A stretch of DNA of 64,000 nucleotides from SIG351 sp045627045 (GCA_045627045.1 JAZQMY010000054.1:19991-83990), one strand, 5' to 3'. Counted from the stretch's first letter, positions 54,023 to 63,389 are shown. A program made the numbers and translations. The notes: generated from the letters alone by a model not told the origin.

Positions 54023-54586
54023 TTATTCCTCCCCAAAAAGATTATTGATAAGATCAACATACTCTTTGTATGCGTCCGTATGTGAAAGCTCTGAAAGATC
54101 TTCAGCTATTGTGCGATAGTACCACGCCTGAAGCTTTGTATCCTGCTGGTGAAAAACATGCCAGAAGGAATCTCCCTGCTCTCTGTAGCCGCGCCAGAAG
54201 GCACGCATATTTGAGAGCTTGTCGCCGAGCCATAATATTTTTAAACCCGGATCATTTGATTCAACAAGAATCCTGAGCGAGTCTTCTTTTCTTTTCACCC
54301 AGCTTTCAGAGGGATCAATGCCGGGCATTTTGTCTTCTGTTTCACCCTCAACGAGCTTCCGGACACGTTCACCGAAGCGCTCACCGATTTCAGAAAGCGG
54401 AATGCCGCAATCCTCAACTGTATCGTGGAGCATTCCTGCAGCCATTATCTCGACATCGTCCGTTACGGTCGCAATGATCGATGCGACTTCCATAGGATGG
54501 AGAATGTACGGTATTCGGAATGACTTTCTTTGCTGCCCCTGATGGGCATTCGTTGCGAATAGTATTGCTTCTTCGAGTATATTCAT
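54023..54586 (-). CDS. HD-domain hydrolase, SpoT/MESH1-like
   Basis: A 187-residue metal-dependent hydrolase that looks like the ppGpp-degrading half of RelA/SpoT without the synthetase. It has the pattern AHQGQQRK (about 14), ILHPMEVA (about 29), LHDTVEDC with the HD pair (54-55), and GDKLSNM (about 120). It would hydrolyse (p)ppGpp or a related nucleotide; this is inferred. It sits between the SpoIIE gene (16-base gap) and the STAS-kinase gene. This makes a possible link between nucleotide alarm signals and the phosphorylation switch. Confidence 0.85.
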   Translation of the reverse strand: MNILEEAILFATNAHQGQQRKSFRIPYILHPMEVASIIATVTDDVEIMAAGMLHDTVEDCGIPLSEIGERFGERVRKLVEGETEDKMPGIDPSESWVKRKEDSLRILVESNDPGLKILWLGDKLSNMRAFWRGYREQGDSFWHVFHQQDTKLQAWYYRTIAEDLSELSHTDAYKEYVDLINNLFGEE

Positions 54587-54602
54587 TTGTCGGTTATACT
54601 CC

Positions 54603-57410
54603 TTATTCCAAATTTTTCATAATTGTCAGAATATTCTGATTATTTTCGTATTTATACTTGATATCGTCCATAGTCTTCTTGACCATGAATATTCCGAGTC
54701 CGCCGATATTCCTGTCTTCGGCGGAAAGTGTGATATCAGGATCTTCATTTGTCAGAGGATTGAATGGAACGCCTTCATCACAGAATCTGATGTAAATGCG
54801 CTTCGGAGATTCCTTGACAATCAGTTTTACTGTGACGGTGCCACCCTGATTCTTGTAGCCGTAGCGTACTATGTTGCTGAAAATCTCATCAATCGCAACA
54901 TTTATCTGCATTATTGTGCGCATAGGACTTTCGAGTGTTTCAAGGTAAGATTCAACGAAGTCCGTCACACGGGTGATATCGGAAATTTGTGCATTGTCAA
55001 TGACGAGAGTCGGAGCAGGCGGTGTGCCTATGAACTTGACTGCTAACATCGTGATATCGTCAAACTGCGGATTAGTGCCTACAAAGTTGTCGATATCCGT
55101 CCTGACAATTTCGCACATTGTTTTCATATCGTCAAATTCACGTGAATTGAGAAGCTCAAGAAGCCTTTCCTCGCCGAAAAGCTGATTATCGGCATTGGTC
55201 GCTTCCGTAATGCCGTCGGTGTAGAGGAATATCACGTCACCCGGCTCAAGCTGGATCTCCTGAATTTTATATCGGATGCCATCCATTCCCGCAAGAACGA
55301 AACCGGCTTTTGATTTGAAGTAAGAGAAACCGTTTTTACCGCGTTTGATAAGCGGAGGGTTGTGACCTGCGTTAACAAACTGGAGAAGACCTGTTTCGAG
55401 GTTAAGTCTGCCCTGCCATGCGGTTACGAACATACCTGCATCGTTTCCTTCGCAGAGAGAAGCGTTGCCGTTTGTGAAAACATTGTCTATTGACATCTGT
55501 GCCTCGGTGAGGCTTCTGAGCTCTGTTTTTGCTCGCATCATAAACATTGCGGCAGGAATTCCTTTGCCTGAAACGTCGGCAATAAGTATATTGAGAAACT
55601 GCTGATCCGTCATATAGAAGTCGTAGAAGTCGCCTCCGACCTCCTTGGCAGTATCCATCTGTGCATAGATATCAAAATCTTTTCTGTTCGGGAATGCAGG
55701 AAATACATTCGGAAGAGAAGACGTCTGTATGTTTTTTGCAAATTCAAGCTCTGCATCTATTCTTGCAGAAGCCTCCTTGATGTATCGCTTGAGCGTGAAT
55801 ACTGTCTGGTTGATGTCATCCGAGAGAGAAGCAAATTCTTCGTTTGAGCGGACGTTTACCACCTCGTCGAGGTTGCCTCCCGTAATTTTGGCAAGAGACA
55901 TATTGATATTGCGAAGCTGATTAACGATCACTCTCTTGATGAGCATATAGATAAGACTGAAGAGAGCGGCAAATACGAGTATTTCCATGAACGTATTCAC
56001 GAAGAGCGCGGTATTTCTTGTTCTCATGACTTCAGCGGAGGGAAGAATTGCGATAATGTGATAACCTTCTGCGGAACGGTACATATAGCAGATATTCTGA
56101 TTCTCGAGAATACCGTTTGATGCAATGTTTTCTTCGGGAATTGAGCTGCTGGATAATACGTCTTCCTTGATGGAAAGTATGTTGACACTTTCGGGAGCGC
56201 TCAAGATATTGTAAGCTTCGTCAACAATGATAATGAATCCTGTCTGACCTACATGGCGGTTCTTCGTAATGCCGATTATATCGGAATCAATGTCCTTCTG
56301 GAACTGAACGGCATCATATCCGACCTGAACAAAGCCGCCCTCGATGCGTACACCTGCGTATTTTCTGAAAACATTACTTGAATATGATATCGGGCCGTAA
56401 TCCTGAACGTATGTTTCGGCAGTGTTGAGGAGGCAGAGGAAATCCGCTGACTGACTGCCTGATGCCATGTCATAGCCGATGAACTCCGGCACAGAACTGT
56501 CGATGATTATTCCGTCGCTGTTGATGATATTGACCTCGGCAATGTCATACTTCTCAAGAATCTTCTCAAGCGGCATATCCTTTACGTCGACTGCGATTCT
56601 TAATGCAAGTGACAGGAGGTTCTCATTTGATGCATCACGGATGTCGGCCTCTGTTTCATCGAGAGCAATTTTAAGAAGATTTTTTTCCTGCGAAATTGCT
56701 ATCTCATTCTGCAGACGGTATACAAAGAACGAAGTAGCCGCAAAAGCGAAAAGAACTGTTACGAGAAGCCACTTCTGAATTATTCTTGAGATATGCCTGT
56801 CCGAGCGGAGCCTGGTAAGCTTTTCTCCGCAGATGAGCGTGACCAGAATTCCCGAAAGAAGTACTGACAGGCTGTTTGATGCTATCATGGGCATCGCGCA
56901 CGCCTCAACAACACGGATAGCTTCATCAGGAGTTGACATATTCGTGAGGAATATCATTGTCAGGTGGAAAACTTCCATTACAACGCCGATGGCCATAGCG
57001 ATAAACCAGCCCGGGCGTTTGTTATCAAACATATATTTGCGGAGCACTGCGGAGTAGATACCGGCAAGGATCGTTGAGAGAGAGCAGGCGACCCTTGTGA
57101 ATGAGCCTATGCCCCATGCAACGGCAATCCAACGCTCAACGCCGCCTATAACGCCTGCAATGATACCTGCAGGACCGCCGAACATAAGTCCTGCGATGAG
57201 AACTGCGGCATCACGGCAGTTGGCCTGGGCACCGTTAAAGGAAATTCCGTATTCTGTTCCGATAATGGCAAGACCGCCGAAAATAATGCCTATGATTATC
57301 TGACGAAGAATTTTATTCTTCAGAGTAAATTTTTTATCAAACCATGTTATGATTGCTGCGGCCAGTACAGGAAGCAATGCGGCAATGCCAAGCCTGATGT
57401 ATTCGTTCAA
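54603..57410 (-). CDS. membrane SpoIIE-type phosphatase with RsbW-like kinase domain
   Basis: About 935 residues. An N-terminal 5-7TM module of the LytS type (GLMFGGPAGIIAGVIGG) is followed by an extracellular sensor of Cache type, HAMP (about 515-565), a PP2C/SpoIIE phosphatase (EVGGDFYDFY, ADVSGKGIPAAM, LYTDGITEA, FDDITML), and a GHKL ATPase (VAIDEIFSNIVRYG, DEGVPF, GGLGIFM). It could both dephosphorylate and phosphorylate STAS serines. I chose a TTG at 57410 with GGGGGTG upstream. A frame open to 57509 would start in a terminator. It heads the operon. Confidence 0.88.
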   Translation of the reverse strand: MNEYIRLGIAALLPVLAAAIITWFDKKFTLKNKILRQIIIGIIFGGLAIIGTEYGISFNGAQANCRDAAVLIAGLMFGGPAGIIAGVIGGVERWIAVAWGIGSFTRVACSLSTILAGIYSAVLRKYMFDNKRPGWFIAMAIGVVMEVFHLTMIFLTNMSTPDEAIRVVEACAMPMIASNSLSVLLSGILVTLICGEKLTRLRSDRHISRIIQKWLLVTVLFAFAATSFFVYRLQNEIAISQEKNLLKIALDETEADIRDASNENLLSLALRIAVDVKDMPLEKILEKYDIAEVNIINSDGIIIDSSVPEFIGYDMASGSQSADFLCLLNTAETYVQDYGPISYSSNVFRKYAGVRIEGGFVQVGYDAVQFQKDIDSDIIGITKNRHVGQTGFIIIVDEAYNILSAPESVNILSIKEDVLSSSSIPEENIASNGILENQNICYMYRSAEGYHIIAILPSAEVMRTRNTALFVNTFMEILVFAALFSLIYMLIKRVIVNQLRNINMSLAKITGGNLDEVVNVRSNEEFASLSDDINQTVFTLKRYIKEASARIDAELEFAKNIQTSSLPNVFPAFPNRKDFDIYAQMDTAKEVGGDFYDFYMTDQQFLNILIADVSGKGIPAAMFMMRAKTELRSLTEAQMSIDNVFTNGNASLCEGNDAGMFVTAWQGRLNLETGLLQFVNAGHNPPLIKRGKNGFSYFKSKAGFVLAGMDGIRYKIQEIQLEPGDVIFLYTDGITEATNADNQLFGEERLLELLNSREFDDMKTMCEIVRTDIDNFVGTNPQFDDITMLAVKFIGTPPAPTLVIDNAQISDITRVTDFVESYLETLESPMRTIMQINVAIDEIFSNIVRYGYKNQGGTVTVKLIVKESPKRIYIRFCDEGVPFNPLTNEDPDITLSAEDRNIGGLGIFMVKKTMDDIKYKYENNQNILTIMKNLE

Positions 57411-57456
57411 GAGTGCACCCCCATAAGAAACTGCGTAATATATTATAAATAAATAT

Positions 57457-57485
57457 ATTATAACATAATAAAGCCGGAAATGCAA
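57457..57485 (-). promoter_or_regulatory. promoter of the SpoIIE-STAS operon
   Basis: Minus-strand TTGCAT (57485-57480), 17-base spacer and TATAAT (57462-57457). The -35 lies in the loop of the neighbouring terminator. Confidence 0.6.
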
Positions 57486-57500
57486 GATTCCCGGCTTCTT
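57471..57500. terminator. terminator after the CaCA antiporter gene
   Basis: AAGCCGG (57471-57477) and CCGGCTT (57491-57497) with a 13-base loop. T-rich flanks exist on both sides. Confidence 0.7.
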
Positions 57501-57571
57501 TTGTTCCACACTTTTTGTGGGAGAATGTATTTTTAACTATTTTTGTTGATTATTATTCTGCTGAGACCGGC

Positions 57572-58759
57572 TTAAAAAGCAAACTGATACACGCAGAATG
57601 CGGCATAGATTATCAGCAGTGAAATGCCCTGCCAACGCTTGAGCTTGCCTGTTGCAAGGGAAGGAAGAGTAAGTATTGCCATAGTGATGAACATGAGCGG
57701 TATGTCTATGATAAGAGATGAGTTCATGCCGGCAATGAGCTTGCTTTCGGGCAGGCTGAAAGGTGAGAGTACGGTTGAAAGGCCGCTTACGAGGACGAGA
57801 TTGAAGAGGTTCGCACCGATGACGTTTCCCAGAGAGAGGGAGGAATGTCCCTTGATGAGCGATGTTACTGCGGTCACAAGCTCCGGAAGTGACGTTCCGA
57901 GAGCAACGAGCGTAAGAGCGATAACTGATTCAGGTACTCCGAGCGCTTTTGCAATGAGTGTACCGTTGTCAACGAGGAGGTCAGCACCGAGAGCGATGCA
58001 TACCGCACCAATCACAAGAAGAAGGATATCTTTGATGAGAGGGAAGCTCTTCTTTGCAGTGAAATCCTCAAATGCCTTGCAGGAAGCCTTCACAGGAAGT
58101 GCTCCGGCGATCATGTAGAGAACGAGAAGCGCAAAAAGAATGATTCCGAGTGCAAAAGGCATTGAAACGAATGTGTTCAGGATGAACGCCGTAACGCATA
58201 CTGCGCCGCACAGAACGAAAAGCACTGTGTTGAGGAGCGTTGTCGGCTTTTCATCTTCATCTTCGTCTTCTGATTTTTCTTCTTCCTTTGATTCCGCAGG
58301 CTGAGGCATCTTCTTTATCTCACGGACATTCATTACCATGTAAAGAACGAATACTGCGAGAAGGATAAGTCCGGACCATGCGTAGAAGAACTTGAATACT
58401 GCCGCAAATACGGTATAGAGAGCGGCTGCCGAGAAGAAAAATATTACAGGAAGTCTGAATGTTTTTCCGTCAACATCGGAAGGCTTGAGTGCAACCGTGA
58501 GCGCCGCAATAAGTGCCGCGTTGCAGATCACGGATCCGATGGCGTTTCCGTAGGCGATTTCTCCGTGGCCGGTAACAGCGGATGTTGCGGACACCATGAC
58601 TTCGGGGAGAGTTGTTCCGATGGAAACGATAGTTGCTCCTATGAGAAGCTCCGGAAGATGAAAACGGTGAGCTATTCCGCAGGAACCGTCAACAAACCAG
58701 TCGCCGCCCTTGATGAGCAGAACAAAACCGAGAATAAATAATAAAACAGGTATAAGCAT
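57572..58759 (-). CDS. CaCA-family calcium/cation antiporter
   Basis: A 395-residue Na+/Ca2+ exchanger-type protein (YrbG group) with ten or more membrane segments. The two alpha repeats carry GTTLPEVMVSATSA (about 48) and GTSLPELVTAVTSL (about 292), where acidic residues bind the cation. The cytoplasmic loop between halves is extremely acidic (EEEKSEDEDEDEKP, about 160). An Mn2+-sensing riboswitch in the leader suggests that Mn2+ export or balance is the function, perhaps along with Ca2+. ATG at 58759 with AAAGGAGAAG. Confidence 0.92.
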   Translation of the reverse strand: MLIPVLLFILGFVLLIKGGDWFVDGSCGIAHRFHLPELLIGATIVSIGTTLPEVMVSATSAVTGHGEIAYGNAIGSVICNAALIAALTVALKPSDVDGKTFRLPVIFFFSAAALYTVFAAVFKFFYAWSGLILLAVFVLYMVMNVREIKKMPQPAESKEEEKSEDEDEDEKPTTLLNTVLFVLCGAVCVTAFILNTFVSMPFALGIILFALLVLYMIAGALPVKASCKAFEDFTAKKSFPLIKDILLLVIGAVCIALGADLLVDNGTLIAKALGVPESVIALTLVALGTSLPELVTAVTSLIKGHSSLSLGNVIGANLFNLVLVSGLSTVLSPFSLPESKLIAGMNSSLIIDIPLMFITMAILTLPSLATGKLKRWQGISLLIIYAAFCVYQFAF

Positions 58760-58799
58760 TTTGTGATCTTCTCCTTTTCATTTGTATTATTTCCCCCGT

Positions 58800-58987
58800 A
58801 CAGGCAAAAAACTCAGGTACGGCAAAAGCACATACCTGAGCTTGATCATTTTTTATCAGATCGGATTCATGTACGGCTTTTTCAAGTTATACATGAGTCT
58901 CGAAAATTAAAGCAAGCCAGACCTTATCGATCGGGGCTGTTGACTTGCTGCGGAGATTTCCGCTTTCTACTCCCCCATGGGATCACA
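58800..58987 (-). ncRNA. yybP-ykoY (manganese) riboswitch with terminator
   Basis: The leader of the antiporter gene begins with GGGGGAGTAG (58978-58969) and has the conserved GTCAACA, GGTCTGGCTTGC and GAGACT blocks of the yybP-ykoY aptamer. It ends with a terminator, CTCAGGTA (58812-58819) with TACCTGAG (58833-58840), and a T run. High Mn2+ should favour read-through into the exporter. CaCA genes are known targets of this class. Confidence 0.85.
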
Positions 58988-58993
58988 GGCAGA

Positions 58994-59022
58994 AGTATAT
59001 CATATTTTATTGCATTTGTCAA
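58994..59022 (-). promoter_or_regulatory. promoter of the riboswitch-antiporter unit
   Basis: Minus-strand TTGACA (59022-59017), 17-base spacer and TATACT (58999-58994). Start predicted near 58987. Confidence 0.85.
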
Positions 59023-59125
59023 GGTAATATTTGGTATTGTGCCGAAAAAGAACAGAAAACAAAAACATTGTTCAGAAAAATGTTGCTTTATACTGATTTT
59101 ATGCAAATTTTTTGCCGAATTTGAG

Positions 59126-59154
59126 TTGACAAATTTGCACTTTTGTTTTATACT
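59126..59154 (+). promoter_or_regulatory. promoter of the glycyl radical enzyme operon
   Basis: TTGACA (59126-59131), 17-base spacer and TATACT (59149-59154), 40 bases before the ATG. Confidence 0.85.
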
Positions 59155-59194
59155 ATATATGTACCATAATAGGTAAATCAGCGAGGTAAAGAAA

Positions 59195-61729
59195 ATGGAT
59201 AAATTTTACACCGATCATATAAAGAAGAGCGACAGAATAGAGCGACTGAAGAGCCAGCTCTACAAGAAGCTGCCGGAGATTGAGGCAGACAGAGCCGTTC
59301 TCATCACAAAATCATATATGGAGACGGAAGGCGAGCCTGTCATCACGAGAAGAGCCAAGGCCTTCAGATATATTCTCGAGAATATCCCCATAACGATAAG
59401 GGATGAGGAGCTTATTGTAGGAAGCGCAACGGTCCACCCGAGAAGCTGTCAGGTTTTCCCTGAATTTTCGTTTGAATGGCTTGAGGCAGAGTTTGATACA
59501 GTTGAAAAGAGAAGTGCCGATCCGTTCTATATCTCGGATGAGACGAAAAAGACTCTTCACGAAGTATATAAATACTGGAAGGGTAAGACGACAAGCGAGC
59601 TTGCAACGTCATATATGGCGCCCGAAGCAAAACTTGCAATGGCTCATAACATCTTTACTCCTGGAAACTACTTCTATAACGGTGTAGGACACGTTACCGT
59701 TGACTATGGCAAGGTGCTTGCCGTAGGTTACAGAGGCATAATAGACGAGGTCAGAGCGGCAAAGGAGAAGCTTGATTTCGGCGACGGAGATTACGTCACG
59801 AGAAAAGCATTCCTTGATGCGGTTGAAATGAGCTGTGAGGCCGCAATAACCTATGCAAAGAGATATGCAAAGCTTGCTCTTGAGCTTTCTGAAAAGGAGA
59901 ACTCTCCCGAAAGAAAGAAGGAGCTTGTAAATATAGCTTATAACTGTGCAAATGCCCTTGAGAACGGCTCAAAATCATTCTGGGAGGCATGCCAGTCATT
60001 CTGGTTTGTGCAGATGCTCCTCCAGACGGAGTCAAGCGGACATTCCATCTCTCCGGGAAGATTTGACCAGTATATGTATCCTTACTTCAAGGCTGATTTT
60101 GAAGCAGGAAAGATCACAAGAGAATTTGCCCAGGAGCTTATGGATTGCATCTGGATCAAGCTCAACGACCTTAATAAGTGCAGAGATGCCGCATCGGCTG
60201 AAGGCTTTGCAGGATACAGCCTTTTCCAGAACCTCATTGCAGGCGGTCAGAATAAATACGGCGAGGATGCAACGAATGACCTTTCGTTCATGTGCATAGA
60301 AGCGACACTTCATGTGCTTCTCCCACAGCCGTCATTCTCTGTCAGAGTATGGAACAAGACTCCGCATGAATTCCTTGTCAGAGCGGCAGAGCTCACAAGA
60401 ACAGGCGTAGGACTCCCTGCTTACTATAACGATGAAGTCATCATTCCCGCGCTCCTCAGCAGAGGTCTTACGATAGAGGATGCAAGAGAATACAATATTA
60501 TCGGCTGTGTTGAGCCGCAGAAGTCTGCAAAGACATGGGGCTGGCACGATGCCGCTTTCTTCAATATGTGCAGACCGCTTGAGCTCGTTTTCTCGGACGG
60601 TGCAGATAACGGAGAGCAGATCAGCATCCATACGGGCGATGTTACCGAAATGAGAACATTCGATGAGTTCTATGATGCTTACAAGAAGCAGATGAATTAC
60701 ATGATATCTCTTCTTGTCAATGCGGATAACGCCATTGACGTTGCTCATGCGGAAAGATGTCCGCTTCCTTATCTTTCATCAATGGTTGAGGACTGCATAG
60801 GCAGAGGCAAGACACCCGAGCAGGGCGGTGCGATCTATAACTTCACGGGCCCGCAGGGCTTCGGCATCGCAAATATGGCAGACTCACTCTACGCAGTGAA
60901 GAAGCTCGTTTATGATGAGAAGAAGATAACGATGGAGGAGCTCCGTGATGCGCTCCGCTTCAATTACGGCAAGAACGAGCCGGACGAAAAGAAGATAAAG
61001 GAAATAACGGAAAAGACGGCTCTTGAGCTTGCAAAGGCAGGCTACGGAGTTTCCGAAAAAGATATAAAGACGATATATGAAAAGGTGAAGAGCTCAACAG
61101 CGCTCACACTCGAAAAGAAAAAGCGCTATGAAGAGATAAGGGAAATGATACTTGCCGTTGACAAATTCGGCAACGATATCCCCGAGGTAGATGCTTTTGC
61201 AAGAGACGTTGCCTATACATACACAAAGCCTCTTGAGAAGTATGAAAACCCGAGAAACGGCATTTTCCAGGCAGGACTTTATCCTGTATCGGCAAACGTG
61301 CCGCTCGGCGCACAGACAGGCGCAACTCCCGACGGAAGATACGCCGCAACTCCTGTTGCAGATGGCGTTTCGCCGAGCGCAGGACGTGATGTCAACGGCC
61401 CTACTGCATCGGCAAACTCTGTTGCAAAGCTCGATCACGGCATTGCTTCCAACGGTACGCTCTTCAATATGAAGTTCCATCCTTCTGCACTCGCAGGCAA
61501 GAGCGGAATTGAAAGCTTCATCGCGCTCATTAGAGCATATTTTGATCAGAAGGGTATGCATATGCAGTTCAACGTTGTAAGCAGAGAAACACTCAGGGAT
61601 GCACAGGCTCATCCTGAAAAATATCAGAGCCTTGTTGTCAGAGTTGCAGGCTACAGCGCACTTTTTACCACACTTTCAAAGTCACTCCAGGACGATATCA
61701 TAAACAGAACGGAGCAGGGCGGATTCTGA
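59195..61729 (+). CDS. glycyl radical diol (propanediol/glycerol) dehydratase
   Basis: An 844-residue B12-independent dehydratase that converts 1,2-propanediol to propanal (or glycerol to 3-hydroxypropanal). The thiyl Cys is in IIGCVEPQ (Cys438, Glu440), the glycyl radical in RVAGYSA (Gly819). His166, His283, Ser284, Tyr341 and Asp452 align with the diol-binding residues of characterised glycerol and propanediol dehydratases (in the contexts GVGHV, SGHSIS, AGYS and WHDAA). This separates it from choline TMA-lyase and PFL. It has no evident encapsulation peptide at the N-terminus. First gene of the microcompartment operon. Confidence 0.92.
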   Translation: MDKFYTDHIKKSDRIERLKSQLYKKLPEIEADRAVLITKSYMETEGEPVITRRAKAFRYILENIPITIRDEELIVGSATVHPRSCQVFPEFSFEWLEAEFDTVEKRSADPFYISDETKKTLHEVYKYWKGKTTSELATSYMAPEAKLAMAHNIFTPGNYFYNGVGHVTVDYGKVLAVGYRGIIDEVRAAKEKLDFGDGDYVTRKAFLDAVEMSCEAAITYAKRYAKLALELSEKENSPERKKELVNIAYNCANALENGSKSFWEACQSFWFVQMLLQTESSGHSISPGRFDQYMYPYFKADFEAGKITREFAQELMDCIWIKLNDLNKCRDAASAEGFAGYSLFQNLIAGGQNKYGEDATNDLSFMCIEATLHVLLPQPSFSVRVWNKTPHEFLVRAAELTRTGVGLPAYYNDEVIIPALLSRGLTIEDAREYNIIGCVEPQKSAKTWGWHDAAFFNMCRPLELVFSDGADNGEQISIHTGDVTEMRTFDEFYDAYKKQMNYMISLLVNADNAIDVAHAERCPLPYLSSMVEDCIGRGKTPEQGGAIYNFTGPQGFGIANMADSLYAVKKLVYDEKKITMEELRDALRFNYGKNEPDEKKIKEITEKTALELAKAGYGVSEKDIKTIYEKVKSSTALTLEKKKRYEEIREMILAVDKFGNDIPEVDAFARDVAYTYTKPLEKYENPRNGIFQAGLYPVSANVPLGAQTGATPDGRYAATPVADGVSPSAGRDVNGPTASANSVAKLDHGIASNGTLFNMKFHPSALAGKSGIESFIALIRAYFDQKGMHMQFNVVSRETLRDAQAHPEKYQSLVVRVAGYSALFTTLSKSLQDDIINRTEQGGF

Positions 61730-61748
61730 TGCCGCACCCGGAAAAAAT

Positions 61749-62546
61749 ATGACAGAGCAGGAATTATTCAGTACAAAAGGCAGAATATTCGACATTCAGA
61801 AGTTCTCCATCCATGACGGCCCCGGCATCAGGACGATAGTATTTCTCAAGGGATGCATACTCAGATGCAGATGGTGCTGTAATCCAGAGTCCCAGGAGTA
61901 TCATATTCAGAAAATGATGCAGAACGGCAGAGAAAAGATCATCGGCAAGGACACGACTGTCGGTGAGGTGATGGAGACTGTGATTCAGGATATGCCATAT
62001 TACAGGAGAAGCGGCGGCGGCATTACGCTTTCGGGCGGAGAATGTCTTTGTCAGCCGGATTTTGCGGAAGCGCTACTCCGTGCCGCAAAGGAATACGGCC
62101 TTGATACGGCGATCGAGTCAACAGCCATCGTAGAGTATCCGGTAATCGAAAGAATATTGCCTTATCTTGATCATTTCCTGATGGATATAAAGCACATAAA
62201 CTCCGCAAAGCATACAGAGTTCACCACTCAGCCCAATGAAAGGATCCTTCAAAATGCAAAACGCCTTGCGAAGGATGCAAAGGAGCTGATAATAAGGGTG
62301 CCTACAATACCGGGCTTTAACGATACTGACGAAGAAATACTTGATATTGCAAGGTTCACCCGTTCGCTCGGCACAGTCAGGGAGCTTCATCTTCTTCCGT
62401 ACCACCGCCTCGGCTACGATAAGTATATAGGTCTCGGAAGAGAATACAAAATGGGCGATGTTCCCTCACCTTCAAAGGAGAAAATGGAGCATCTCAAGGC
62501 AGTGGCGGAATCTGTCGGTTCACTTGACGTGATAATCGGCGGCTGA
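61749..62546 (+). CDS. glycyl radical enzyme activase (radical SAM)
   Basis: A 265-residue radical SAM enzyme that makes the glycyl radical of the dehydratase using SAM. The 4Fe-4S motif is CILRCRWC (Cys at about 31, 35, 38), with SGGE near 88 and TTQPN. It goes straight from WCCNPESQ to the rest of the barrel. The ferredoxin-like insert with two extra clusters that most diol-dehydratase activases carry (about 300 aa) is missing. It follows the dehydratase by 19 bases. Radical chemistry and partner are clear; electron donor is not. Confidence 0.93.
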   Translation: MTEQELFSTKGRIFDIQKFSIHDGPGIRTIVFLKGCILRCRWCCNPESQEYHIQKMMQNGREKIIGKDTTVGEVMETVIQDMPYYRRSGGGITLSGGECLCQPDFAEALLRAAKEYGLDTAIESTAIVEYPVIERILPYLDHFLMDIKHINSAKHTEFTTQPNERILQNAKRLAKDAKELIIRVPTIPGFNDTDEEILDIARFTRSLGTVRELHLLPYHRLGYDKYIGLGREYKMGDVPSPSKEKMEHLKAVAESVGSLDVIIGG

Positions 62547-62586
62547 TGCCGGAAAGATAAAACGCTTCAGAAAGACGGATAAACTT

Positions 62587-62940
62587 ATGGAAAACAAACA
62601 GAGAATAATTCAGGAAATAGTTCCGGGCAAACAGATAACGCTTGCCCACATAATAGCAAAGCCGGATGAAATACTTTACAGAAAGCTCGGCCTCAATCCT
62701 GAAATAGATTATTCAAAGGCGGCAATAGGCGTTGTGACGATGTCACCTGCGGAATATGCGATAATTGCGGCTGATATTGCGCTGAAGAAATCGGGAAGTG
62801 AGCTTGGCTTCGTTGATAGATTCAGCGGAACGCTTATTATAACGGGCACTGTTTCCGAAGTGGAGGAAGCAGTCGGCGCCGTGTGTGATTACGCACAGGA
62901 AAAGCTCGGCTTTTCCGTATGCGAGATAACGAAGACCTGA
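62587..62940 (+). CDS. BMC shell protein, EutS/PduU-like
   Basis: A 117-residue hexameric shell protein with the circularly permuted BMC fold of EutS/PduU. It has an N-terminal strand (RIIQEIVPGKQITLAHII) that would form the small beta-barrel, then the BMC core AAIGVVTMSPAEYAIIAADIALK and a C-terminal helix. It would form part of the microcompartment facet or pore. No other shell gene is in the window. The EutP-like gene starts 2 bases after it. Confidence 0.9.
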   Translation: MENKQRIIQEIVPGKQITLAHIIAKPDEILYRKLGLNPEIDYSKAAIGVVTMSPAEYAIIAADIALKKSGSELGFVDRFSGTLIITGTVSEVEEAVGAVCDYAQEKLGFSVCEITKT

Positions 62941-62942
62941 CG

Positions 62943-63389
62943 ATGAGAAAACTGATTCTTATCGGAAGAAGCGAAAGCGGAAAAAGCACACTCATTCAGG
63001 CACTCAGACATGAGGAACTCGATTATCACAAGACACAGTACGTTGATTTTACTGAATCGATAATAGATACTCCCGGAGAATATGCGGAGGACGCAAGACT
63101 CGGCGGAGCGCTTGCTGTCTATTCTTTCGAAGCAGATGTTGTGGGGCTTGTGATATCTGCAACCGAGCCGTATTCGTTGTTTCCACCGAATATAGTCGGC
63201 ATGGCGACAAGACCCGTGATAGGCATAGTTACCAAATGCGATCACAGGTTTGCGGACGCAGAGCAGTCGAAAAGATGGCTTGAGCTTGCAGGTTGCGAAA
63301 GAGTGTTCTTCACAAGCAGCTACAACAATGAGGGAATAAACGAAATACTTGACTTCCTCAACGAAAACAACACAAAACCAAATAAATAA
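62943..63389 (+). CDS. EutP/PduV-like small GTPase
   Basis: A 148-residue P-loop protein. Walker A GRSESGKSTL (6-15), a KTQYVDF motif that replaces the usual GTPase switch I, DTPGEY switch II (about 47), and TKCDHR base recognition (about 100). EutP has acetate kinase activity in ethanolamine systems; PduV is linked to compartment placement. Either is possible here. The ATG at 62943 gives the family start (MRKLILIGRS); an earlier ATG overlaps the shell gene. Last gene of the operon before a new promoter. Confidence 0.9.
   Translation: MRKLILIGRSESGKSTLIQALRHEELDYHKTQYVDFTESIIDTPGEYAEDARLGGALAVYSFEADVVGLVISATEPYSLFPPNIVGMATRPVIGIVTKCDHRFADAEQSKRWLELAGCERVFFTSSYNNEGINEILDFLNENNTKPNK

Noticed and set aside
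57411..57509. 33-residue extension of the SpoIIE protein from a GTG
   Set aside because: It would translate a terminator hairpin and the promoter; the TTG at 57410 has a good ribosome site.
58763..59176. Plus-strand frame of 137 codons
   Set aside because: It covers the riboswitch and both promoters in antisense, and has no coding character.
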